15,774 bases of DNA from Thioalkalivibrio sp. (GTDB lineage Bacteria; Pseudomonadota; Gammaproteobacteria; Ectothiorhodospirales; Ectothiorhodospiraceae). The position numbers were made by a program, and so were the translations under genes. Each line of letters begins with the position of its first letter. Position 1 is the first letter of the stretch. The stretch is from the NCBI GenBank assembly GCA_018224485.1, contig JAGTVE010000054.1:1-15774 (forward strand), read 5' to 3'. Under the pieces are notes generated by a model. It ran no database searches, had not been told where the DNA came from, and worked only from the letters and a program-made list of their open reading frames with translations. Shown here piece after piece: positions 6,897 through 13,904 of this stretch.

Positions 6897-6932
6897 CTCG
6901 GCGGCCCCTACACATCAACAGGTCTCTCCCTC

Positions 6933-6938
6933 ATTATA
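6933..6938 (-). promoter_or_regulatory. Consensus -10 element for moaD-moaE
   Basis: ATTATA at 6933-6938 reads TATAAT on the minus strand, an exact -10 hexamer, 36 bp before the moaD GTG. The matching -35 would lie inside the first codons of moaC (around 6956-6961) and is poor (ATGTGT). On the plus strand the same box abuts the moaC start codon, so it is unlikely to be the moaC -10 unless that mRNA is leaderless. Confidence 0.5.
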
Positions 6939-6943
6939 CGGGC

Positions 6944-7435
6944 ATGAACGACCTCACACATTTCGACGCCTCCGGAAGTGCCCATATGGTCGATGTCGGC
7001 GCGAAGCCGGTCAGCCATCGCGTCGCGGTCGCAGAGGGCCGCATCCGCATGCATCCGGACACCGCGGCCCGGATCCGTGCCGGCGACCACCGCAAGGGCG
7101 ACGTGCTCGGTATAGCCCGGGTCGCCGGGATTATGGGGGCCAAGCGCACGGGGGATCTGATCCCGCTCTGCCATCCGATCGGGCTCACCCGTGTCGCCCT
7201 GGAACTGGAAACCCGAGAGGATCACGTACGCGCCCGCGCCTCCTGCGAGGTGCAGGGTCAGACCGGGGTGGAGATGGAGGCGCTCACCGCGGTGAGCGTG
7301 GCGCTGCTGACGATCTATGACATGTGCAAGGCAGTGGACCGCGGGATGCGCATCGAGGACGTACGGCTCCTCGAGAAGCACGGCGGACGCAGCGGCAGCT
7401 GGACCGCGGAAGCCGAAACGGGAGAATCGCCATGA
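6944..7435 (+). CDS. moaC: Cyclic pyranopterin monophosphate synthase MoaC
   Basis: This encodes 163 residues, the family length. MoaC, after MoaA, closes the cyclic phosphate ring of cPMP in the first stage of molybdenum cofactor synthesis. Motifs seen are MVDVGAKPVSHRVAVAEGRI, KGDVLGIARVAGIMGAKRT, LIPLCHPIGLT (active-site His) and GVEMEALTAVSVALLTIYDMCKAVDRGM with the catalytic Asp and Lys. The ATG at 6944 is not preceded by a recognisable ribosome site, and only about 47 bp separates it from moaD. Its stop overlaps the next gene's start (ATGA, 7432-7435), so it heads a coupled run that reaches yggX. Confidence 0.96.
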   Translation: MNDLTHFDASGSAHMVDVGAKPVSHRVAVAEGRIRMHPDTAARIRAGDHRKGDVLGIARVAGIMGAKRTGDLIPLCHPIGLTRVALELETREDHVRARASCEVQGQTGVEMEALTAVSVALLTIYDMCKAVDRGMRIEDVRLLEKHGGRSGSWTAEAETGESP

Positions 7436-9666
7436 AGTGGATCGTGCGTTTGCTGGGGTTGCTCGGCGTGCTGCTGCTGATCGCGGTGATCGCCGCCATT
7501 TATCTGGTGGCGACCTTCGACCCCAATGACTACAAGGGCCGGATCGAGGCGGAGGTCGCCGAGGCCACCGGCCGCGAGCTGACCCTGGCCGGCAGCATCG
7601 AGCTCACGCTGTTCCCGTCGCTCGGTCTGCGGCTCGAGGACGCGCGCCTGGCCAATGCGGAGGGGTTCGGCGAGGCGCCGTTCGCCGAACTGCAGGTGAT
7701 CGATCTGGCGGTGGCCGTGATGCCGCTGCTGCGCCGCGAACTCGAGGTGCAGCGCATCGAGGCCGATGGGGTCACGCTTCGGCTGGCCCGGGACGCGGAT
7801 GGCCGCAGCAACTGGGATGACCTGCTGGACCAGGCAGGGGCCGCGGCCGGAGAGGAGCCGGACAACCAGCGGGGCAATGCCGGCCCGGAGCGTGCGCCGC
7901 CCATCACGCTGCAGGAGCTGCAAATCGGGGGTCTGGAGGTGGCCGACCTGCGGGTCGAGTGGGACGATCGGCAGTCCGGCACGCGCATGTTCCTCGATCC
8001 GGTCAACCTGCAATTGCGGGATTTCCGTACCGGGATCGAGACTCCGCTGAACCTGGAGGCCTCGATGCGGATCGAGGAGCCGGACCAGGCCCCGGTCGAG
8101 GCGGACCTGCGCCTGGATGCGCGGCTGATCGTGGATCTGGCGGCAGACCGCTACGCGCTGCGAGCGCTCCGGTCCGACCTGGACCTGCGCCACCCCGCAT
8201 TGGAGCAGGAGCTGAGTGCGCGGCTCGAGACCGATCTCGTGCTGGATATGGGTGACGCCATCGCCCGCGTCGAGGACCTCTCCGCGCATCTCTCCGATCT
8301 GCACCTGACCGGTCGGGTCGAGGTCAGCGCTCTGGACGAAGAGATGCCGTCGCTGCAGGCCGAGTTGCGCAGCAACGCCTTCAACCCGCGTACGGTGCTC
8401 GCCAGCCTCGGCCTCGATGCCCCACGGACCACGGACACCGACGCCCTCACCCGCATGGAGATCGATGTCTCGGCATCCGGCAGTCCCCGCCGTCTGGAGG
8501 TCGATTCCGTGCTGCTCACCCTGGATGGCTCCAGCCTGCGCGGTGATGGTGCGCTGGATCTGACCGGGGCCCGTCCGATGGCGCGCTTTGACCTGGCCGG
8601 CGATCGCCTGGACCTTGACCGGTATCTGCCACCCGAGGTCGAACAGGCCCGGACTCCGGAGGCACCGGATGTGCCGGGTCCTCCGGCGGACGACATCCCG
8701 ATCGACCTGCCGGCGGAGCTGTTGCGCGCCTTCGATCTCGACGGCCGCCTCCGCCTTGGCGTGCTGAAGCTGTTCGGACTGACGCTCGAGGACATCGACC
8801 TGACGCTGCGTGCCCGCGATGGCGAGTGGAACGTGGAGCCGCTGACCGGCAACGGCTACCAGGGCCGGCTGGAGACCCGTGCGACCATCGATGCGCGCGG
8901 TGAGGTGCCGGGCTACGCGGCTGCGGTCGACCTGCGTTCGGTGGCCATCGGCCCGCTGCTGGAGGCACTGCTGGGGGAGGAGTCGAGGCTGGTCGGCACC
9001 GGAAACCTCGCCCTGGACGTCCAGACCGGAGGGGGGGGCGTGAACGCACTGATGGCCGGGCTGAACGGCCGCGGAGAGATGCGCTTCAGTGACGGGGCGG
9101 TGCGCGGCATCAATATCGCGCGAATCATCCGCAATGCCGATGCCCGGCTCCGCGGCGAGACCCCGGAGGATGACGGGGGGCCGGACGAAACCGATTTCAC
9201 GGAACTGGCCGGCAGCTTCCGGATTCGCGACGGCGTGGTGCAAAACGACGACCTGGTCGCCAACTCGCCCCTGCTGCGCGTGGCGGGCCGCGGGTCTGCC
9301 GATCTTCCCGCGCGCGAGATCGACTACCGCCTGGATACGACCCTGGTCGCGACGATCGAGGGTCAGGGTGGACGCAGCCTCGAGGATCTGCGCGGCTTGA
9401 CCCTGCCCATCCGGATCACCGGGACCTTCGAGGAGCCACGTTTCCGACTCGATCTCGAGGAGGTGGTGCGCGAGCGGGTCGACCAGCGCCTGCGGCGCGA
9501 AGGCGAGCGGCTGCAGGAGCGGCTCCTCGAACGCTTCGGCCTGGATGAGGGAGAAGGCGATCGGCAGGAGGCGGCGCCCGACTCCGGAGAGGCGGAATCC
9601 GGACCTCTCGACGAGCAGCTGGACCGCTTGCGGCGCGGTCTCGGCGAGAGCCTGCGCCTGCGATGA
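7432..9666 (+). CDS. AsmA family protein (inner-membrane anchored, periplasmic)
   Basis: This encodes 744 residues. A short basic N-terminus and a single membrane segment (about residues 4-27, LLGLLGVLLLIAVIAAIYLV) lead into the family opening FDPNDYKGRIEAEVAEATGR and SIELTLFPSLGLRLEDARLAN. The repeated pattern that follows, such as EADGVTLRLARDADGRSNWDDLL, and the C-terminal FSDGAVRGINIARI and LAGSFRIRDGVVQNDDL regions are typical of AsmA proteins. These span or line the periplasm and are linked to outer-membrane assembly and, for relatives, phospholipid transport. The last 80 residues are highly charged and probably helical. A run of eight G at 9031-9038 sits in a Gly codon stretch, with the frame intact. 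Start and stop overlap neighbours by 4 nt. Which AsmA paralogue this is cannot be told. Confidence 0.88.
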   Translation: MKWIVRLLGLLGVLLLIAVIAAIYLVATFDPNDYKGRIEAEVAEATGRELTLAGSIELTLFPSLGLRLEDARLANAEGFGEAPFAELQVIDLAVAVMPLLRRELEVQRIEADGVTLRLARDADGRSNWDDLLDQAGAAAGEEPDNQRGNAGPERAPPITLQELQIGGLEVADLRVEWDDRQSGTRMFLDPVNLQLRDFRTGIETPLNLEASMRIEEPDQAPVEADLRLDARLIVDLAADRYALRALRSDLDLRHPALEQELSARLETDLVLDMGDAIARVEDLSAHLSDLHLTGRVEVSALDEEMPSLQAELRSNAFNPRTVLASLGLDAPRTTDTDALTRMEIDVSASGSPRRLEVDSVLLTLDGSSLRGDGALDLTGARPMARFDLAGDRLDLDRYLPPEVEQARTPEAPDVPGPPADDIPIDLPAELLRAFDLDGRLRLGVLKLFGLTLEDIDLTLRARDGEWNVEPLTGNGYQGRLETRATIDARGEVPGYAAAVDLRSVAIGPLLEALLGEESRLVGTGNLALDVQTGGGGVNALMAGLNGRGEMRFSDGAVRGINIARIIRNADARLRGETPEDDGGPDETDFTELAGSFRIRDGVVQNDDLVANSPLLRVAGRGSADLPAREIDYRLDTTLVATIEGQGGRSLEDLRGLTLPIRITGTFEEPRFRLDLEEVVRERVDQRLRREGERLQERLLERFGLDEGEGDRQEAAPDSGEAESGPLDEQLDRLRRGLGESLRLR

Positions 9667-10259
9667 CGCCTGCCGGGTGGCTGCTGCCCTGGCTGCTCTT
9701 GTGGGTGTTGGCGCCGGACGCGGCCGCCGAACCCGACGTCGACGTCAGCTTCGACGGTTCGAGGCTGGAGTTCCGTCTCGACGCGACGATGCGTGCGCCG
9801 CGATCGCAGGTCGAGACCGTCCTGCAGGACTACTCCAGGTTCGATCGTGTCCTGCCGCTGGTGGTGGAGAGCCGGTCACTGGGCGAGGTCGCTGATGGCG
9901 TTGAACGGATTGCCACCCGGATGCGCGGCTGCGTGCTGTTCCTGTGCCGGGAGATCGATCATGTCTTCGACGTGCGCGCGATCCCGGGGCATTGGTCTTC
10001 CGGCATAACCGTGCCGGAACTCAGCCGGATTCGCCGCGGCCACATGGCCTGGCGGATCGAGGCGCAGGACCGGGATGGCGTTCGCTCGCGCCTGCAGCTC
10101 TACGGGTACTTCGAACCCGATTTCTCCGTGCCACGTCTGCTCGGGCCCCCGCTGGTGCGCCTCTGGGTGGGCTCGGAGCTCGAGAAGAGCGTGGGCCGCA
10201 TCGAAGAGGCCGCGCTCGCGCTCGGTGAGCAGGGGGCAACGGCGGTGGAGGTTCGGTGA
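9663..10259 (+). CDS. Exported START-like (SRPBCC) domain protein
   Basis: This encodes 198 residues. The N-terminus is a signal peptide, MTPAGWLLPWLLLWVLAPDAAA, with a probable cut before EPDVDV. The rest looks like the START/polyketide-cyclase fold, which binds hydrophobic ligands: MRAPRSQVETVLQDYSRFDRVLPLVVESRSL at the start, alternating strands with MRGCVLFLCREIDHVFDVRAIPG, and a final amphipathic helix from about residue 165. The two cysteines in CVLFLC may form a disulfide in the periplasm. No specific function is recognised. It overlaps the AsmA gene by ATGA and mutY by GTGA. Pairing with an AsmA protein would suit a lipid-related role, but this is inference. Confidence 0.75.
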   Translation: MTPAGWLLPWLLLWVLAPDAAAEPDVDVSFDGSRLEFRLDATMRAPRSQVETVLQDYSRFDRVLPLVVESRSLGEVADGVERIATRMRGCVLFLCREIDHVFDVRAIPGHWSSGITVPELSRIRRGHMAWRIEAQDRDGVRSRLQLYGYFEPDFSVPRLLGPPLVRLWVGSELEKSVGRIEEAALALGEQGATAVEVR

Positions 10260-11302
10260 ACACCTTCGCCAGCCGGCTGCTGGCCTGGTTCGATGTTCAC
10301 GGCCGGCATGACCTGCCGTGGCAGCATCCACGCAGCGCATACCGGGTATGGGTCTCGGAGATCATGCTGCAGCAGACCCGTGCCGAGACCGTGATCCCGT
10401 ACTTTCTGGCCTTCATGGCGCGCTTCCCGGACGTCCGCGCGCTGGCGGATGCCCCTGCCGACGAGGTCCTGCACCTGTGGTCGGGTCTCGGCTACTACGC
10501 CCGCGCCCGCAACCTGCACCGGGCGGCACGCCTCGTGATGGAGGTCCACGGTGGCGAGCTCCCCGCGTATAGGCATGTGCTGGAGGCCCTCCCGGGAATC
10601 GGCCGGTCGACGGCCGCGGCAATCGCCGCGCAGGCCTTCGGTCAGGCGGAGGCGATCCTCGACGGCAATGTCCGGCGGGTGCTTGCGCGCCATGCGGGTA
10701 TCGAGGGCTGGCCGGGGAGCCCGGCGGTGCAGCGGCGTCTCTGGTCTGTCGCCGAGGAGCGTATACCCGGCTTGCGCATGGCCGATTACACCCAGGCGAT
10801 GATGGATCTCGGGGCGACCGTCTGTACCCGCCGGCGACCGGATTGCCACCGATGCCCGGTCGCGGCGGACTGTGTCGCGCTGGCCGGGGACCGGGTTGCC
10901 GATCTGCCCGCCCCGCGGCCGGGCCGTGCGCTGCCGGTGCGGACACGCTGGGCCGGTGTGGTGTCGGCGCCGGAGGGCATCTACCTGGAACGCCGCCTCG
11001 CGTCCGGCATCTGGGGTGGCCTGTACAGCCTGCCGGAACGCGAGGAGGCCGGAGAGCTGCGCGACTGGATCCTTTCACGCTGGCCCGGTGCCCGGCAGAC
11101 CGAGCCACCGGTCGAGCGGATCGGGCATGTCTTCAGTCATTACAGGCTGGACCTGCGCATCCTGCGCTTCGCCCTTCCGTCCGCGGCATGCGGGATCATG
11201 GAAGGGGAACAGGCGATCTGGTATAACTCACGCCTTCCAATGCGGGTCGGGCTGCCCGCCCCAATCGAACGTTTTCTGATCGAGCACGGGAATTCCGAAT
11301 AA
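10256..11302 (+). CDS. mutY: A/G-specific adenine DNA glycosylase MutY
   Basis: This encodes 348 residues. MutY removes adenine mispaired with 8-oxoguanine. The catalytic Glu35 lies in VSEIMLQQTR, the helix-hairpin-helix is LPGIGRSTAAAIAAQAFG (112-129), and the catalytic Asp136 is in AILDGNVRRVLAR. The 4Fe-4S loop has the expected C-x6-C-x2-C-x5-C spacing (CTRRRPDCHRCPVAADC). The C-terminal NUDIX-like domain that recognises 8-oxoG follows, including the IWGGLYSLPE and HVFSHYRLDLR segments. The start is a GTG at 10256 that overlaps the previous stop as GTGA. The stop overlaps yggX by one base (TAATG). The mutY-yggX order is conserved in gammaproteobacteria and fits an oxidative-stress theme. 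Confidence 0.97.
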   Translation: MNTFASRLLAWFDVHGRHDLPWQHPRSAYRVWVSEIMLQQTRAETVIPYFLAFMARFPDVRALADAPADEVLHLWSGLGYYARARNLHRAARLVMEVHGGELPAYRHVLEALPGIGRSTAAAIAAQAFGQAEAILDGNVRRVLARHAGIEGWPGSPAVQRRLWSVAEERIPGLRMADYTQAMMDLGATVCTRRRPDCHRCPVAADCVALAGDRVADLPAPRPGRALPVRTRWAGVVSAPEGIYLERRLASGIWGGLYSLPEREEAGELRDWILSRWPGARQTEPPVERIGHVFSHYRLDLRILRFALPSAACGIMEGEQAIWYNSRLPMRVGLPAPIERFLIEHGNSE

Positions 11303-11574
11303 TGGCGAGAACCGTTAACTGCGTGTATCTGGGTCGCGAGGCGGAGGGCCTGGACTATCCGACCTACCCTGGTGAACTGGGCAAGAAGATCTTTGCCAAC
11401 GTCTCCAAGGAGGCCTGGCAGGCCTGGCTGAAGCACCAGACCATGCTGATCAACGAGTACCGACTGAGTCCGATGGAGCCGAAGGCGCGGAAATTCCTCG
11501 AAGACGAGATGCAGAAGTTCTTGTTCGAGGGCGGCGCGGAGCGTCCCGAGGGCTACGTGGACCCGAACAAGTAA
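11302..11574 (+). CDS. yggX: YggX: oxidative-damage protection / Fe(II)-trafficking protein
   Basis: This encodes 90 residues. It begins MARTVNCVYLGREAEGLDYPTYPG, with the single conserved Cys7, and contains KIFANVSKEAWQAWLKHQTMLINEYRL and ARKFLEDEMQKFLF, all family hallmarks. The protein protects Fe-S clusters against oxidation and is thought to influence labile iron. It is the last gene of the overlapping run started by moaC and lies next to the Fe-S enzyme MutY. The start ATG shares one base with the mutY stop, so it is translated by coupling. Confidence 0.97.
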   Translation: MARTVNCVYLGREAEGLDYPTYPGELGKKIFANVSKEAWQAWLKHQTMLINEYRLSPMEPKARKFLEDEMQKFLFEGGAERPEGYVDPNK

Positions 11575-11630
11575 GGTTCACGTCCCGCCCCGCCTTTCCC
11601 GCGCACGCACCGTTCCCCGCGCTTTACTGC

Positions 11631-11659
11631 TTGACGCCCGGGACTGCTGCCGGTTTAAT
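11631..11659 (+). promoter_or_regulatory. Sigma-70 promoter of the tRNA-Phe gene
   Basis: TTGACG at 11631-11636 and TTTAAT at 11654-11659 are separated by 17 bp, each one base from consensus. Initiation is expected near 11666, with a GC-rich stretch (GCGCCC) between box and start, the discriminator type linked to stringent control of stable RNA genes. The short leader carries the perfect palindrome CGCCTGCAGGCG at 11670-11681. Confidence 0.8.
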
Positions 11660-11697
11660 AGCGCCCTTCGCCTGCAGGCGACTTCCTCCCCAAGTCC

Positions 11698-11773
11698 GGC
11701 CAGGTAGCTCAGTTGGTAGAGCAGGGGACTGAAAATCCCCGTGTCGGCGGTTCGATTCCGTCCCTGGCCACCA
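11698..11773 (+). tRNA. tRNA-Phe (anticodon GAA)
   Basis: This is a 76-nt cloverleaf with encoded CCA. The acceptor GGCCAGG (11698-11704) pairs with CCTGGCC (11763-11769), and the discriminator is A. The D-arm has AGTTGGTAGAGC. The anticodon stem GGGGA/TCCCC encloses the loop CTGAAAA, so the anticodon is GAA. The T-arm carries TTCGATT with a GGCGG/CCGTC stem (one G-T pair). The anticodon arm is identical in pattern to E. coli tRNA-Phe. It stands alone with its own promoter, and no integrase or duplicated 3' end was seen nearby. Confidence 0.97.
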
Positions 11774-11830
11774 TCTCCTCCCGACGATCCTGCGTCTGCC
11801 CGCCACCTGCCGGGCTGGACCGTGTCGCTT

Positions 11831-11852
11831 GTGCGCCCGGTTTCGGGAGCAC
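11831..11852 (+). terminator. Hairpin downstream of tRNA-Phe, possible weak terminator
   Basis: GTGCGCCCG and CGGGAGCAC enclose a GTTT loop. The stem has eight pairs and one G-A mismatch. No T-run follows, so if it ends the tRNA transcript it does so inefficiently or together with other factors. Confidence 0.35.
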
Positions 11853-11997
11853 GACTCGGCCTCGTTCAACCTGTCGCGGGAGGTCTTGCACACGCTCCTC
11901 TATCGGGCGCCGGCGGACGGCGAGACGGCACTGGTGAGCGATGACTCCGGAGCAACCCGCCAGGCGCCGGCCGGGGGTGAGGCGGGGGCCGACGCCG

Positions 11998-12039
11998 CAC
12001 CCCCACCCCAACCCCTCCCCCGCAAGCGGGGGAGGCGGG
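11998..12039. repeat. Palindromic C/G repeat, dispersed-element type
   Basis: A C-rich lead (CACCCCCACCCCAACC) runs into CCTCCCCCGC (12014-12023), AA, and GCGGGGGAGG (12026-12035), a perfect 10-bp inverted repeat. Sequences of the pattern CCCTCACCCCAACCCCTCTCCC plus its mirror are widespread intergenic repeats in proteobacteria. This copy fits that pattern. Only one copy is in the window, so its repeat status here is inferred. Confidence 0.6.
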
Positions 12040-12133
12040 TTCATGCTTCATGTTGCGCGGATCGCGATGCCCGTTGGGGGTCCCCGGAGGTGGTCGGCGT
12101 CTGCTCGCAGTGGCCATTGTCGCTGGCCCGCAT

Positions 12134-13000
12134 TCAGGCCGTGGCGCCAGGGCGGGTGGCCGGTTGCGGCGGCGCGGCTGCGCCGGTGCGGGCGACGATC
12201 CGCCCGCCCTTGATGGCCAGCACCTCGCCGGCCTCCACCGGTTCCCAGGCCTCGCGGGTCAGCGGGACGCTGGCGATCAGGGTGACCCGCTGCCGGGCCT
12301 CGTTGAGTCCTAGAGTCAGGCCCTCGATCGGCTTCGGGGGCCGGCCCTCGGGCCGGGAGGGGCAGGTGCGGCAGAGGGTATACAGACCCGGTGGCTCGAT
12401 CCGGCCGGTCGTCTCCTGGGTGCGCTGGTGCCCGTGTACAAAGAGATATTCCGAATCGCCATACAGGAAGTTGGCCGGACCAAAGGGCCTCAGCAGGGCC
12501 GCTAAGGCGGTCACCGCTGCCAGGCGCGACTCGAGGGATGGGGTCTCGGGCCCGGCCCACAGCGGTTCCAGACGTGCGAGCAGCAGGCAGAACGCGTGTT
12601 CGGAGTCCGTGTCCCCGATCGGTCGGAAACGGCCCAGGTCGGCGGCGGTGGCCTCCTCGAGGCCGATCAGGTCACCGTTGTGGGCGAAGACATGCATCCT
12701 CCCGCCGAGCTCGCGAGCGAAGGGCTGGGTGTTTTCCAGGGACACCGCCCCCTTGGTGGCCTGGCGCACGTGGGCCAGCACGAAATGGCTGCGGTATTCC
12801 TGCTCGCTCAGGAAGCGGATGCCGCTGCTACGGCTGGCAGCCCCGGTCTCCCGAAGGCGGCGGGCATCGCGGCCCGAGTAGAAGGCCGCGCCCCAGCCGT
12901 CCTTGTGCGGCGCACTCAGGCCACCGCGCTCGGAGAAGGCCTCGAGCGAGATCGAGAGCGTGGCGGGCTCCAGGCTGGACATTGCGAGCAGTTCACACAT
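12134..13000 (-). CDS. yafJ: YafJ-like class II glutamine amidotransferase
   Basis: This encodes 288 residues (E. coli YafJ is 255). Class II glutaminase domains release ammonia from glutamine using an N-terminal cysteine. Here the protein begins MCELLAMS, so Cys2 becomes the nucleophile after Met removal. Family segments are HKDGWGAAFYSG, LAHVRQATKGAVSLENTQPF, FAHNGDL and RPIGDTDSEHAFCLLLARL. There is no attached synthase domain, so the acceptor, if any, is unknown. The C-terminus ends in a low-complexity AAAPPQPATRPGATA tail not seen in E. coli. No clear ribosome site precedes the ATG at 13000, but the Cys2 requirement fixes the start. A promoter candidate lies at 13075-13103. Confidence 0.92.
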   Translation of the reverse strand: MCELLAMSSLEPATLSISLEAFSERGGLSAPHKDGWGAAFYSGRDARRLRETGAASRSSGIRFLSEQEYRSHFVLAHVRQATKGAVSLENTQPFARELGGRMHVFAHNGDLIGLEEATAADLGRFRPIGDTDSEHAFCLLLARLEPLWAGPETPSLESRLAAVTALAALLRPFGPANFLYGDSEYLFVHGHQRTQETTGRIEPPGLYTLCRTCPSRPEGRPPKPIEGLTLGLNEARQRVTLIASVPLTREAWEPVEAGEVLAIKGGRIVARTGAAAPPQPATRPGATA

Positions 13001-13074
13001 GGCGGTTCATTCGGGAGGCAGGCATCGGGCTTCCGGTCGCGGGCGCTCGAATACCTTCTTCGCGTGTAGTCAGG

Positions 13075-13103
13075 AGTATCCGTCGGGTCCCTGCAACGGT
13101 CAA
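13075..13103 (-). promoter_or_regulatory. Candidate sigma-70 promoter for the YafJ-like gene
   Basis: On the minus strand TTGACC (13103-13098) and GATACT (13080-13075) stand 17 bp apart. The -35 matches consensus at 5 of 6 positions and the -10 at 4 of 6. The leader would be about 67 nt. It also shows that the amidotransferase need not depend on the aldolase gene transcribed upstream in the same direction. Confidence 0.5.
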
Positions 13104-13169
13104 ACCTGCCAGTGATGTCCCTGCGGCGCGTAATCCATCATGCGGCGGCCGGGCGACGAAGACCGGTCC

Positions 13170-13811
13170 TCAACGCAGGCCATAGTCCCTGAAACGCTCC
13201 CGCACCCGCTCGATCTCGGCCTCGGACAGCAGATCCGGTCCGCCGAGCATCAGGCTGAGGACGTATTGCCGTGCGAGCACCTCGATCTCGCCAGCCAGCC
13301 AGAGGGCCCGGTGCAGGTCGGTCCCGGTCGCGACCACGCCATGATTCGCCAGCAGGCAGGCACTCCTGTCCTCGAGCGCCTCGATCGCATGCTCGGACAG
13401 CTCAGCGGTGCCAAAGGTGGCGTAGCGGGCACAGCGGATGTTCGGACCGCCGCCTGCCGCGACCATGTAGTGTGCCGCCGGGATCTCCATGCCGCGCATC
13501 GAAAGGGCCGTGGCGTGCACCGAGTGGGTGTGCACGATCGCGCCGGCTTGTGGATGTGCCTGCAGGATGCCCAGGTGCAGCCGCCACTCGCTGGACGGAC
13601 GCTGGCCCGCCGCGTGCTCCCCGTCGGCGTCCAGGAACACGATGTCCGCGGGCTGCAGTTCCTCGTAGGGGATACCGGACGGGCTGATCAGCATGCCCCC
13701 GTTCCAGCGGGCGCTCACGTTCCCGGAAGTGCCCTGGTTGATGCCCTCGCGATTCATCCGCAGGCAGGTATCGATGATCGACTGGCGCAGCGACAGCTCG
13801 GTGGGGTCCAT
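13170..13811 (-). CDS. Class II (zinc) aldolase, L-fuculose-phosphate aldolase-like
   Basis: This encodes 213 residues, close to E. coli FucA (215), and is similar along its length. Matching segments are IIDTCLRMNREGINQGTSGNVSARWNGGMLISPSGIPYE, PSSEWRLH with catalytic Glu75, VHTHSVH with zinc ligands His94 and His96, YATFGTAELSEH, and LLANHGVV with zinc ligand His157. It ends in the family's F-x-YGLR. Enzymes of this fold split sugar-1-phosphates such as fuculose-1-P or 5-deoxyribulose-1-P into DHAP and an aldehyde. No fucose kinase, isomerase or transporter is in the window, so the natural substrate is open. The ATG at 13811 is chosen because FucA homologues start there; the frame stays open far upstream, antisense to the mutase gene, but that is not family sequence. 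It diverges from the phosphohexomutase. Confidence 0.88.
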   Translation of the reverse strand: MDPTELSLRQSIIDTCLRMNREGINQGTSGNVSARWNGGMLISPSGIPYEELQPADIVFLDADGEHAAGQRPSSEWRLHLGILQAHPQAGAIVHTHSVHATALSMRGMEIPAAHYMVAAGGGPNIRCARYATFGTAELSEHAIEALEDRSACLLANHGVVATGTDLHRALWLAGEIEVLARQYVLSLMLGGPDLLSEAEIERVRERFRDYGLR

Positions 13812-13859
13812 CTCGCGGCTCCGGGGCCTCGGGTTGTCGGGCGGGAAGATGCCGTTTCG

Positions 13860-13865
13860 ACTATA
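13860..13865 (-). promoter_or_regulatory. Possible -10 element (TATAGT) for the aldolase gene
   Basis: TATAGT on the minus strand lies 48 bp before the aldolase ATG, one base from consensus, but no good -35 is found at the correct distance. Its placement in the 138-bp divergent region is suitable. The call rests on this hexamer only. Confidence 0.3.
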
Positions 13866-13904
13866 GCAGGACAGTTGCCGGCGGGATGCCCGGGAACCTG
13901 TCGC

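Larger units (their letters stand above)
11774..12133. other. Gene-free stretch between tRNA-Phe and the yafJ 3' end
   Basis: I find no gene with family support in these 360 bp. The stretch holds a hairpin at 11831-11852 and a palindromic C/G-rich repeat at 11998-12039. An open frame crosses it on the plus strand but has no ribosome site, shows low-complexity composition and runs on antisense to the amidotransferase gene. Confidence 0.6.

Noticed and set aside
6897..6943. A molybdenum cofactor riboswitch ahead of moaC.
   Set aside because: The moaD-moaC gap is 47 bp, too short for the Moco element, and no characteristic helices are present.
7315..9243. A 642-codon open frame antisense to the AsmA gene.
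   Set aside because: Stop codons are rare in this GC-rich DNA. The translation has no recognisable domain, is rich in Gln/His/Arg as mirror frames are, and the AsmA frame on the other strand has clear family sequence.
11698..11773. tRNA-Phe as an integration site for a genomic island.
   Set aside because: I saw no integrase gene and no direct repeat of the tRNA 3' end within the window, and the downstream genes look chromosomal.
11829..11940. A short plus-strand segment reading FNLSREVLHTLLYRAPADGE that vaguely suggests an enzyme N-terminus, possibly an adenylate-forming ligase.
   Set aside because: The likeness is faint, there is no ribosome site, and the frame soon becomes proline/arginine-rich repeat sequence. 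A database search of this segment could revive it as a relic.
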